Source: Gluconobacter sp. Gdi
GTDB taxonomy: Bacteria > Pseudomonadota > Alphaproteobacteria > Acetobacterales > Acetobacteraceae
DNA: 64,000 nucleotides
Assembly (NCBI RefSeq): GCF_014132155.1
Contig: NZ_BLJQ01000002.1
Location: forward strand, 500,845 to 564,844
Direction of reading: 5' to 3'
Position numbers and translations under genes: made by a program. Below are positions 17,926-24,968 of this stretch, one piece after another (within the stretch, counting starts at the first letter, position 1; every line of letters starts with the position of its first letter). The notes under the pieces were generated by a model. It was given only the letters and a program-made list of their open reading frames with translations, was not told the DNA's origin and searched no databases.

Positions 17926-19181
17926 AGGCTGAAAGCCTGGTAGCCGTCTCCCATGAAGGTCTGCCTCTCTGGGCAGGGCTTGTTCTTATGGGCGTGGCAG
18001 TTGCCGGATGGGGATGTGCATTTCTGGCTTTGCGGCGTCCTTCTGTGCCGTTACTTGCACATACCGAACATTCAGCCCTGGCCGCCGCAGGGCCAGCTTC
18101 GGAGACTATTCTTCCTATCGAGATCTTCCCCGGGAGTGTTCTTCTGCTGGACCGGCTGGGGGCAGTTCTTCAGGCCAACGAGGAGGCACTTACCCAGTTT
18201 GGGGATAGTGTAGGGGCTATCCTCCGTCATCCTGCCGCACGCTCGGCTCTCTCTGCCGCATTACGCGTTGCACCCAATGATGTGGATGGCTTGCCCTCGA
18301 TCTGTTCCACCACGTTCACGCTGGACGTTCCAGTCCCTCGTACGCTTCATCTCTCACTGAGAAGAATTTCTGCCCCGCACGACCGGCATACACGCGTGCT
18401 TGTCATGCTCTCGGATCGTAGCGAAGCGCAGGTTCTGGATAGGATGCGGGTCGATTTCGTAGCTCATGCCAGTCATGAGCTTCGTACGCCTCTGGCGTCT
18501 CTGAGTGGCTTCATTGATGCCCTCCGAACTGGGGGGAGCAGCATGAATGAAGGGACGAGACAGCAGTTTCTGGAGATCATGACTCAGCAATCTGCCCGGC
18601 TGAAACGCCTGATTGATCGGTTGCTTTACCTCTCGCGCGTGCAGGCTCACGAACATCAGCGTCCCCGTGATCTGGTTGAGGTCGCAGATCTGATGGCCAT
18701 TGTGCTTGGCGAAGTGGCGCCCCGGTTTGATGAGCCGGGATGCTCCCTGAATCTTGCCATTGAGGATGACCTGACGATCCGGGCTGATGAGGATGAGATG
18801 GTTCAGGTGCTTCTGAACCTGATCGAAAATGCTCTGCGGTATGGCCGGGAAGAAGGTCGCCCCTTCACTGTGACTCTGTTCGCCCGACGGGCCCCGGATC
18901 GGGATGACCGCTGGCCTGAAGAGGGAGGCGTACTGCTTGGGGTAGAAGACAATGGGCGCGGTATGGAAGCGCATCATCTCCCCAGGCTGACAGAGCGGTT
19001 TTATAGGGTGGTGGATAAGGTAGAGCCGGCCAAACAGGGCACTGGTCTTGGCTTGTCTATCGTTCGGCATATTCTCGACCGACACGGTGGAAGACTCAGG
19101 GTTGCCAGTGCGCTGGGGCGCGGGACGACGTGCCTTGTGTGGCTTCCGCCTGTTGGCACCCTGCCTGTCGAGAACTCCTGA
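17922..19181 (+). CDS. phoR: Phosphate-sensing histidine kinase PhoR
   Basis: A 419-residue membrane histidine kinase. One hydrophobic segment (residues about 17-37) is followed by a PAS-like region (about 65-165), the dimerisation helix with phosphoacceptor His185 in HASHELRTPLASLSGF, and a catalytic domain with NLIENALRYG, DNGRGM and GTGLGLSIV. A single N-terminal anchor without a large periplasmic sensor is typical of PhoR, which senses through Pst/PhoU. The start is taken as TTG 17922 overlapping the phoB stop; a shorter product from ATG 17988 would lose part of the anchor. It is the last gene of the operon and is followed by a terminator. Confidence 0.9.
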   Translation: MKAESLVAVSHEGLPLWAGLVLMGVAVAGWGCAFLALRRPSVPLLAHTEHSALAAAGPASETILPIEIFPGSVLLLDRLGAVLQANEEALTQFGDSVGAILRHPAARSALSAALRVAPNDVDGLPSICSTTFTLDVPVPRTLHLSLRRISAPHDRHTRVLVMLSDRSEAQVLDRMRVDFVAHASHELRTPLASLSGFIDALRTGGSSMNEGTRQQFLEIMTQQSARLKRLIDRLLYLSRVQAHEHQRPRDLVEVADLMAIVLGEVAPRFDEPGCSLNLAIEDDLTIRADEDEMVQVLLNLIENALRYGREEGRPFTVTLFARRAPDRDDRWPEEGGVLLGVEDNGRGMEAHHLPRLTERFYRVVDKVEPAKQGTGLGLSIVRHILDRHGGRLRVASALGRGTTCLVWLPPVGTLPVENS

Positions 19182-19198
19182 TTTCGACCGGAGCTCAT

Positions 19199-19230
19199 AA
19201 AAAAAGCGCCCCGATGAGGAGCGCTTTTTT
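19199..19230. terminator. Bidirectional rho-independent terminator
   Basis: AAAAAAGCGC pairs with GCGCTTTTTT around an 11-base loop. An A-run and a T-run flank the stem, so it works on both strands and serves phoR (plus) and the permease gene ending at 19240 (minus). Confidence 0.88.
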
Positions 19231-19239
19231 ATTAGTATC

Positions 19240-20655
19240 TCAGTGGGCTTTTCGGGTGCGCGCCAGAAGGAGCCATCCGCCTACGAGGATAAGGCCGATG
19301 AGCGGAATGGCGCCGATGGTGATTGTGCCATCCGGATAATCGAAAGCCATCATCAGAAGAACGAATGCCAGAAACCCCAGTGTTGCCCAGTTGGTATAGG
19401 GGGCACCAGGCATGGCAAATGTTGTTGGAGCGATTTCGCCGCGATTAATGGCTGATCGCAGGCGAAGCTGGCACAGCAGGATGAAACCCCACGTGCTGAT
19501 GATTCCGATGGCCGAGAAGTTCAGAACCACTTCAAACACGCGGGAAGGGATCAGGTAGTTCAGGCCAACGCCAACCAGATAAACAGAAAGCGTCGTCAGG
19601 ATACCCATATAAGGTACGGAGCTTTTGTTCATCTTCGAAAGCACCTGAGGGCCTGATCCACCAAGGGACAAGGCACGCAGTACGCGACCTGTGGAGTACA
19701 GGCCTGAATTGAGGCTGGACAGTGCCGCAGTCAGGACAACGATGTTCATGATCGTGCCAACGCCCGGAATTCCAAGTGCCTGAAAGAACGTCACGAACGG
19801 GCTGACGCCAGCATGATAGGCTGTCCATGGCAGCAGGCAGACGAGCAGGACAACCGAGCCAACATAGAAGAGACCGATACGCCAGATGACGCTGTTCACA
19901 GCGCGCGGCAGAATTTCACGCGCATCGTGGCATTCGCCAGCGGCAGTGCCAATCAGTTCAATGGCGGAATAGGCAAACACCACACCCTGCAGCAGCAGAA
20001 AGACTGGCATGATTCCATGCGGGAACAGGCCACCGTTCTCTGTGATCAGATGAAGGCCCGTGGTGTGCCCGGCTACGGGCATCCGGCTGCCGAGAATAAG
20101 CGTTCCGGCGATGAGGAATGCGGCAAGAGCCACAACTTTGATGAGCGAAAACCAGAACTCCATCTCACCGAAGTAGCGGACGCCGATCATGTTCATCGTG
20201 CCAACGATGCTGAGAGCGCCAAGAGCAAAAACCCACTGGGGGACGTCCACGAAAACGGCCCAATAGTGCATGTAAAGGGCGACGGCGGTGATATCGACAA
20301 TGCCGGTCATGGCCCAGTTTAGGAATGAGAGCCAGCCCGCAGCATAAGCGGCTTTTTCGCCAAGAAATTCGCGGGCATAGGTCACGAAGCTGCCGCTGGT
20401 CGGGCGGTACATGACCAGTTCTCCGAGGGCACGGAGAATCAAGAAAGAGAAAACGCCACAAACGGCATAGATCAGCGCAAGGGAAGGACCGGCAACCTGA
20501 AGGCGGGAGCCAGCACCAAGGAACAGTCCGGTTCCGATGGCGCCACCGATGGCGATCATCTGAACGTGTCGACGACCAAGATCCTTGTGATACCCTTCCT
20601 CGCTGATGACATCTTCCGATGGTGGAGTGTGATCGTGAGCAGGGCTGGTCGTCAT
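19240..20655 (-). CDS. ansP: L-asparagine permease (AnsP-type APC amino acid transporter)
   Basis: About 471 residues with twelve predicted membrane segments, family APC/AAT. From what I know of E. coli AnsP the resemblance is very close along the whole length: EEGYHKDLGRRHVQMIAIGG, IGTGLFLGAGSRLQVAGPSL, NWAMTGIVDITAVALYMHYW, and LSSLNSGLYSTGRVLRALS. It imports asparagine (possibly related amino acids) with protons across the inner membrane. ATG 20655 is chosen because AGGA lies 7 bases upstream; an in-frame GTG at 20712 lacks a site. It is monocistronic, with a terminator downstream. Confidence 0.9.
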   Translation of the reverse strand: MTTSPAHDHTPPSEDVISEEGYHKDLGRRHVQMIAIGGAIGTGLFLGAGSRLQVAGPSLALIYAVCGVFSFLILRALGELVMYRPTSGSFVTYAREFLGEKAAYAAGWLSFLNWAMTGIVDITAVALYMHYWAVFVDVPQWVFALGALSIVGTMNMIGVRYFGEMEFWFSLIKVVALAAFLIAGTLILGSRMPVAGHTTGLHLITENGGLFPHGIMPVFLLLQGVVFAYSAIELIGTAAGECHDAREILPRAVNSVIWRIGLFYVGSVVLLVCLLPWTAYHAGVSPFVTFFQALGIPGVGTIMNIVVLTAALSSLNSGLYSTGRVLRALSLGGSGPQVLSKMNKSSVPYMGILTTLSVYLVGVGLNYLIPSRVFEVVLNFSAIGIISTWGFILLCQLRLRSAINRGEIAPTTFAMPGAPYTNWATLGFLAFVLLMMAFDYPDGTITIGAIPLIGLILVGGWLLLARTRKAH

Positions 20656-20824
20656 CTGCGCATCCTGAGGGCCGGGATCGGCGGGGTGAATCAATGTCTG
20701 GACGGGGGTCACCTACACTTCATGCGTGGCAGGTATGTCCAATCTGCATGGGAACATACGGCAAAGTCCTCTCATTGCCAACGAGCATTGAGTTTCCTTA
20801 CGAAAATTCAGACTTTTGAGACAT

Positions 20825-22066
20825 TTAATGTCCAGGTGGAACGGCCATGCAGGCCATGCCCTGCGCTGTCAGACTGCTACAGGCACTGGCAGCCCCGGCC
20901 CGGCTGATACCAGCAAGACGGGCTCTATAGAAGCGCGTTCCATGAGACATTGTGGGCTGAATCTGGGTCTGCGATGCCTGAAGGGGAGAGAATGCCGTCT
21001 GTCGCGCCATGTTCGCGGCAAAGCGTGCCTGTCCGGGATTCGCAAAAGCTCCGACCTGAATGCCCCAGTCTCCGTAAGTTCCTGGCGCGCGATAGCTGAC
21101 GGCTGTGGGTGTCAGACTCTGAGAGGCGCGAGGTGTTCGAGGTGGTGTGGGAATGACAGGAGCCGGAGGCAGGAGCGTGCTGGCTACCGTCGATTGTTCG
21201 ACAGTTGCAGACGGTGCTGCAAGTTGACGGTTGGGGACAGAGACGGGAGTGCAGGCCATACTTGGATCATAGGCGGCATCCGGGTCACAGGGGCCAAGAG
21301 GCGGCAGTTCAGGTGGCATTGTATCTGACGGGACAGACGTAATGCGCCGTCTGGACCATGCCTGCTGAACGCTCTGCTGTGTTGAACCATACTGTCTGGA
21401 AGGCTGAGCCATGGCCAGTTGTGTGCTGCTATCAGGTGCTTCTGCGACCTCCATAGGAGATGCGTTCAGTTGCTGTGACGACGCGTAGGCTGCCAATGGG
21501 CCTGTCATAGCGATCTGTGTGCCCAGATGCGGCGTGATACTTGCAATGTAATTGACAGTTTCGTTGGGGAGTGCCCGCCCTTGGTAGAGGTAATCCTCAA
21601 GGCGTTGTGGTCCAGCATTGTAAGCCACCAGAAATGCGGGAGCTCCGTATTTGCGAGACAGTATTTTGATGTAGCCGGTTCCCGCCATGATGTTGTCATG
21701 CGGTTCATACGGATCAGAACCCAACCCAAACCGGCCCTGCATTTCAGCATAGGTCTGCGGCATGAGCTGCATCAGGCCCATGGCCCCGGCGCTGGACGTG
21801 ATGGGCTGGCCGTTCAGATACTGGTGCCCCCCGGATTCCTGGTGAATGACCGCTCTGATCCACGCTTCGGGAATCGAGAAGCGATTGGCCGCCTGTTGAA
21901 TGTATGGACCCCAGGGATCACTGGCTGTGCCCGGTGCTTTGTAAGCGCCGTTTGCCGCGTAATACCGATTGTAGGGAGAGGGTTGAGAGGCGCATCCAGC
22001 GAGCAGGAGTCCTGTCAGGAAAAGGCTTCCAGCGTACAGGAAAACGGACCGTTGCCTGCTCGGCAT
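20825..22066 (-). CDS. Lipoprotein lytic transglycosylase (SLT) with C-terminal SPOR domain
   Basis: About 413 residues. It begins with a lipoprotein signal ending at lipobox LLAG-Cys, about residue 26. A soluble lytic transglycosylase domain follows (about 45-180): the catalytic Glu in AVIHQESGGHQYLN, then GAMGLMQLMPQTYAEM and LVAYNAGPQRLEDYL. Then comes a long low-complexity Pro/Ser/Gln linker. The SPOR-type peptidoglycan-binding domain is at about 330-413 (WGIQVGAFANPGQARFAA). It cleaves peptidoglycan with 1,6-anhydro product formation and would be anchored in the outer membrane. The open frame extends 549 bases further upstream but there runs antisense to fliL, so the signal peptide fixes the start. 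Confidence 0.9.
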   Translation of the reverse strand: MPSRQRSVFLYAGSLFLTGLLLAGCASQPSPYNRYYAANGAYKAPGTASDPWGPYIQQAANRFSIPEAWIRAVIHQESGGHQYLNGQPITSSAGAMGLMQLMPQTYAEMQGRFGLGSDPYEPHDNIMAGTGYIKILSRKYGAPAFLVAYNAGPQRLEDYLYQGRALPNETVNYIASITPHLGTQIAMTGPLAAYASSQQLNASPMEVAEAPDSSTQLAMAQPSRQYGSTQQSVQQAWSRRRITSVPSDTMPPELPPLGPCDPDAAYDPSMACTPVSVPNRQLAAPSATVEQSTVASTLLPPAPVIPTPPRTPRASQSLTPTAVSYRAPGTYGDWGIQVGAFANPGQARFAANMARQTAFSPLQASQTQIQPTMSHGTRFYRARLAGISRAGAASACSSLTAQGMACMAVPPGH

Positions 22067-22129
22067 AAACCCGATGTTAATCTTTTTCTCGAATGATGCC
22101 GTCTGTCCGAAAGAGAAGGCAGACAGACA

Positions 22130-22603
22130 GTGACGACGGAGACTCCGGAACTTGAGATCCCGGCGAAAGCTGGCGGAAAACGCAGGATTATCCTGATCGC
22201 AGCAGTGCTCTGTGCTCTGCTGGCTGGAGGCGGCGTATTCGCTTGGCGGCATTTCCAACATCCTGCGTCCCGTCCCGTAAAAGCGGCGTCCCAGCCGATA
22301 TCCCTGACACTCATTACCATCCCGACGCTGGTGTCCAACCTCGATACCGGAGATGGCAGGGCGCGTTATGTCCGGATCAGTGCGCGCCTTCAGGTTGAAG
22401 ACAGCAAAGATACGGCGAAAATCGGGTCGCTCATGCCCCAGATACAGGATGCCTTCCAGACCTGCTTGCATGGGATGCGCCCGGACGAACTGACCGGAGC
22501 GGGAATCTATCGTCTGCGGGAAACCATGCTGGCGCAGATTTCTAACATTCTTGCGCCGCTCGTCGTGCGGGATCTCTTCTTTGTGGAAGTTCTGGTGCAG
22601 TGA
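22130..22603 (+). CDS. fliL: Flagellar basal body-associated protein FliL
   Basis: A 157-residue single-pass inner-membrane protein. It has a short cytoplasmic N-terminus, a membrane helix at about 20-42 (IILIAAVLCALLAGGGVFAW), and a periplasmic stomatin/SPFH-like FliL domain with VSNLDTGDGRARYVRISARLQVED and a C-terminal VRDLFFVEVLVQ. FliL surrounds the stator and strengthens motor torque. GTG start with AAGG about 10 bases upstream. It overlaps fliM as TGATG and begins the flagellar operon, divergent from the transglycosylase gene 63 bases away. Confidence 0.9.
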   Translation: MTTETPELEIPAKAGGKRRIILIAAVLCALLAGGGVFAWRHFQHPASRPVKAASQPISLTLITIPTLVSNLDTGDGRARYVRISARLQVEDSKDTAKIGSLMPQIQDAFQTCLHGMRPDELTGAGIYRLRETMLAQISNILAPLVVRDLFFVEVLVQ

Positions 22604-23721
22604 TGCCAGACGCACAGAAGGCAGAAGCCGCCCCGATGTCGGACGGCGGTGTAAACGATGCGCCGATGCCGCGGTTTGCCCTTTCTATGGATGATCTCAG
22701 TTTTTCAGAGGATGAGGGTGCAGACCGGATTCTGAACCAGGACGAGATTGATAGCCTCTTCGGGAGCGACGCCAACGTGAGCGGTGGCGGCGAAGGAAGT
22801 GGTCTGGAAAAACTGCTGAGCACGTCGTTCGTCTCTTACGAGCGGCTCCCTATGCTTGAGGTGGTTTTTGACCGTCTCGTCCGGATTCTCACGACCAGCC
22901 TAAGGAACTTCACCAGCGATAACGTTGAAGTCTCAATGGATCGCCTGGCTTCCCAGAGGTTTGGAGATTATCTGGAGAATGTTTCCGGGCAGTCCATGTT
23001 CGCCGTCTTCAAGGCGGAGGAATGGGACAATTACGGGATTCTCGTTCTTAGTTCGTCCCTTGTTTACAGTGTCATTGATGCATTGCTGGGAGGGCGTGAT
23101 CGTGTTCGTCCTCATGGCGATGGGGAGAGGCGGGCAGAAGGCCGACATCATACGGCGATCGAGCGCGCGCTGGTCGAGCCTCTGATCCGTGTGATCCTCT
23201 CGGATCTCTCCATGAGTTTCAGCCCTTTGTGTGCTGTGAATTTTCGTTTTGAACGGCTGGAACTGAATTCCCGCTTTGCGACTATTTCCCGGGCGGCAAA
23301 TGGCGTCGTGTTGGCGCGATTTGGCATCGACATGGATGGCCGCGGTGGGGATGTGGATCTCATTCTGCCGCATGCAACGCTGGAGCCTGTTCGGGAAATC
23401 CTGCTGCAGCAGTTCATGGGCGAAAAATTTGGCCATGACGGCATCTGGGAAAGTCACCTTGCCCAAGAGCTCTGGAATACGGACGTCTCGCTCGACGCCG
23501 TTCTGGAAGAGCAGAGCATGAATTTGCAGGACATCATGGCTCTTTCGCCGGGCGAGATGCTGGTGTTGCGCCGTGATCCTACGGCTCTCGTTCAACTGCG
23601 CTGCGGCGGAAAGACGGTCTTTCGGGGGCGGGTTGGCAAGAAGCAGGGTCATGTCGCGGTTCGTATTGAAGAAAATCTTATTGGCGGAGGGGCCGGTGAT
23701 CGCCCTTCTGCGTACAGCTGA
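22603..23721 (+). CDS. fliM: Flagellar motor switch protein FliM
   Basis: About 372 residues. FliM forms the C-ring of the motor, binds CheY-P through its N-terminal segment and joins FliG and FliN. Visible are the N-terminal motif DRILNQDEIDSLFG, the middle CheC-like domain (about 75-270) with LLSTSFVSYERLPMLEVVFDRLVR and FSPLCAVNFRFERLELNSRF, and the C-terminal SpoA/FliN-like domain (about 290-360) with LSPGEMLVLRRDP. ATG 22603 shares the fliL stop; a GTG one codon earlier is possible. Confidence 0.94.
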   Translation: MPDAQKAEAAPMSDGGVNDAPMPRFALSMDDLSFSEDEGADRILNQDEIDSLFGSDANVSGGGEGSGLEKLLSTSFVSYERLPMLEVVFDRLVRILTTSLRNFTSDNVEVSMDRLASQRFGDYLENVSGQSMFAVFKAEEWDNYGILVLSSSLVYSVIDALLGGRDRVRPHGDGERRAEGRHHTAIERALVEPLIRVILSDLSMSFSPLCAVNFRFERLELNSRFATISRAANGVVLARFGIDMDGRGGDVDLILPHATLEPVREILLQQFMGEKFGHDGIWESHLAQELWNTDVSLDAVLEEQSMNLQDIMALSPGEMLVLRRDPTALVQLRCGGKTVFRGRVGKKQGHVAVRIEENLIGGGAGDRPSAYS

Positions 23722-23739
23722 AAAGGCGGAGCACTCTCC

Positions 23740-24243
23740 ATGGACAGGTTCCAGATCGTACTTGAAGTTGCTCTGTCAGCTCTGCTGCTGATTACGATTT
23801 TCTACAGCCTCTATCTTGGCCGAGCGCTATCGGTCATCCGTCGAAACCGGGGAGAGCTGGATGCCCTGATTGCGAGTTTGCATAGTAGTAGTCAGCAGGC
23901 TCAAGCCGGTATCGACCATCTGCGTCAGACGACTGAAATGGTTGGTCGTTCGCTTGGCAAAACGGTGGAGAGCGGAAAGAGCCTCAAACATGAGCTGACG
24001 ATACTCTGTGAACGATCAGAAGCCGTTGCTCAGATTTTGGAAAAAACAGCGGCAATTGGCCGCCCTGCCAATACCGCGACTGTCAGAGAGGCAGAGGCGC
24101 CGGATATGGATAGCCCTCGTTTCTCTGCGCGCGTCAGGGCAGATGAAGGACGATGGCCGGCGGCGAGTACTTTGAAAACGCCATCCGGTAAGACTGCAGC
24201 AGAACGGGAACTGTTGCGTGCTCTTCGTCAGAAGCAGGTGTAA
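23740..24243 (+). CDS. Coiled-coil membrane protein of flagellar operon (DUF6468-like)
   Basis: A 167-residue protein with one N-terminal membrane helix (residues about 7-28) followed by a helical, probably coiled-coil stretch (about 35-105), a disordered linker, and a basic conserved end (TAAERELLRALRQKQV). GGAG lies 8 bases before the ATG. Its position directly after fliM and before the MotE-like gene matches the family usually labelled DUF6468 in Rhodospirillales flagellar clusters. No biochemical role is known to me. Assigned by context and architecture. Confidence 0.75.
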   Translation: MDRFQIVLEVALSALLLITIFYSLYLGRALSVIRRNRGELDALIASLHSSSQQAQAGIDHLRQTTEMVGRSLGKTVESGKSLKHELTILCERSEAVAQILEKTAAIGRPANTATVREAEAPDMDSPRFSARVRADEGRWPAASTLKTPSGKTAAERELLRALRQKQV

Positions 24244-24248
24244 CGCTC

Positions 24249-24968
24249 ATGCTCTTCCGCTTGCTGCATATTGCCTGTGGTTTGATGATCATCTTGCTGG
24301 GCGCGAAAGTTTACGATCTGGTTGGGTATGTTGATGCGTCAACCAATTCGTCATTGATGTCGTCTGCCGTGGCGCAGCCGACCACCTCACAAGCCTCACC
24401 GAACGCTGATGCTGAAGGAACTGCAAGCAAGTCGTCTGAGGCGCAGGATGGGAAACCTGCTCAGCAGAAGCTTGCCTCTCCAGATCTTTGCAAGGCAGGG
24501 GGATGTCAGGGAGCGCTTCAGTCGGCAAATGAAATGGCGCCGATAACGCCTGATCCTGGGCTGAAAGCAGAGCTGGCTGCACGGCAGCAGGAGCTGGATC
24601 GCAAGGCCGCCGCGTTGGAAGATCGGCAACGTCTGGTGGATGCGGCAGAAGAAGAGCTGCAACGTCGGATGACTGCACTCCAGACATCCCGTTCGCAGTT
24701 TGAAGAGACAGCCCGACATTCGGACGAACTTCTGAACCAGGATGCGGAAAGACTGGTCAGGATTTATGAGGCGATGAAGCCCGTCGATGCGGCCGCTATT
24801 TTCAATATTCTTGATTTGCGGGTTGGCGTGGGCCTTCTGAACCGTATGAGCCCGCGGAAAGCTTCAGCGATCATGGAAGCCATGTCTCCACAAAGGGCTA
24901 TTCTGGCAACACAGATGCTCGCAAATGCTCATGCGCATCCTGGGATGCGTGTTGGGGATAACGGGTAA
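24249..24968 (+). CDS. MotE-like flagellar motility protein
   Basis: A 239-residue protein with an N-terminal signal or anchor (about 5-25), a variable Ser/Ala/Gln linker, a long coiled coil (about 105-165), and a C-terminal MgtE_N-like helical domain (MKPVDAAAIFNILDLRVGVGLLNRMSPRKASAIMEAMSPQ). MotE of rhizobia is a periplasmic chaperone of the motor protein MotC with this plan. It begins 5 bases after the previous gene and overlaps the next start by 1 base. Likely exported and involved in motor assembly; a direct MotC partner is not visible here. Confidence 0.75.
   Translation: MLFRLLHIACGLMIILLGAKVYDLVGYVDASTNSSLMSSAVAQPTTSQASPNADAEGTASKSSEAQDGKPAQQKLASPDLCKAGGCQGALQSANEMAPITPDPGLKAELAARQQELDRKAAALEDRQRLVDAAEEELQRRMTALQTSRSQFEETARHSDELLNQDAERLVRIYEAMKPVDAAAIFNILDLRVGVGLLNRMSPRKASAIMEAMSPQRAILATQMLANAHAHPGMRVGDNG

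Noticed and set aside
18354-19085. 243-codon minus-strand open frame inside phoR
   Set aside because: phoR has all kinase motifs in the opposite strand, and this frame shows no family features.
22067-22615. N-terminal extension of the lytic transglycosylase frame
   Set aside because: It runs antisense to fliL, and the lipoprotein signal begins at ATG 22066, so the extension is an open-frame artefact.
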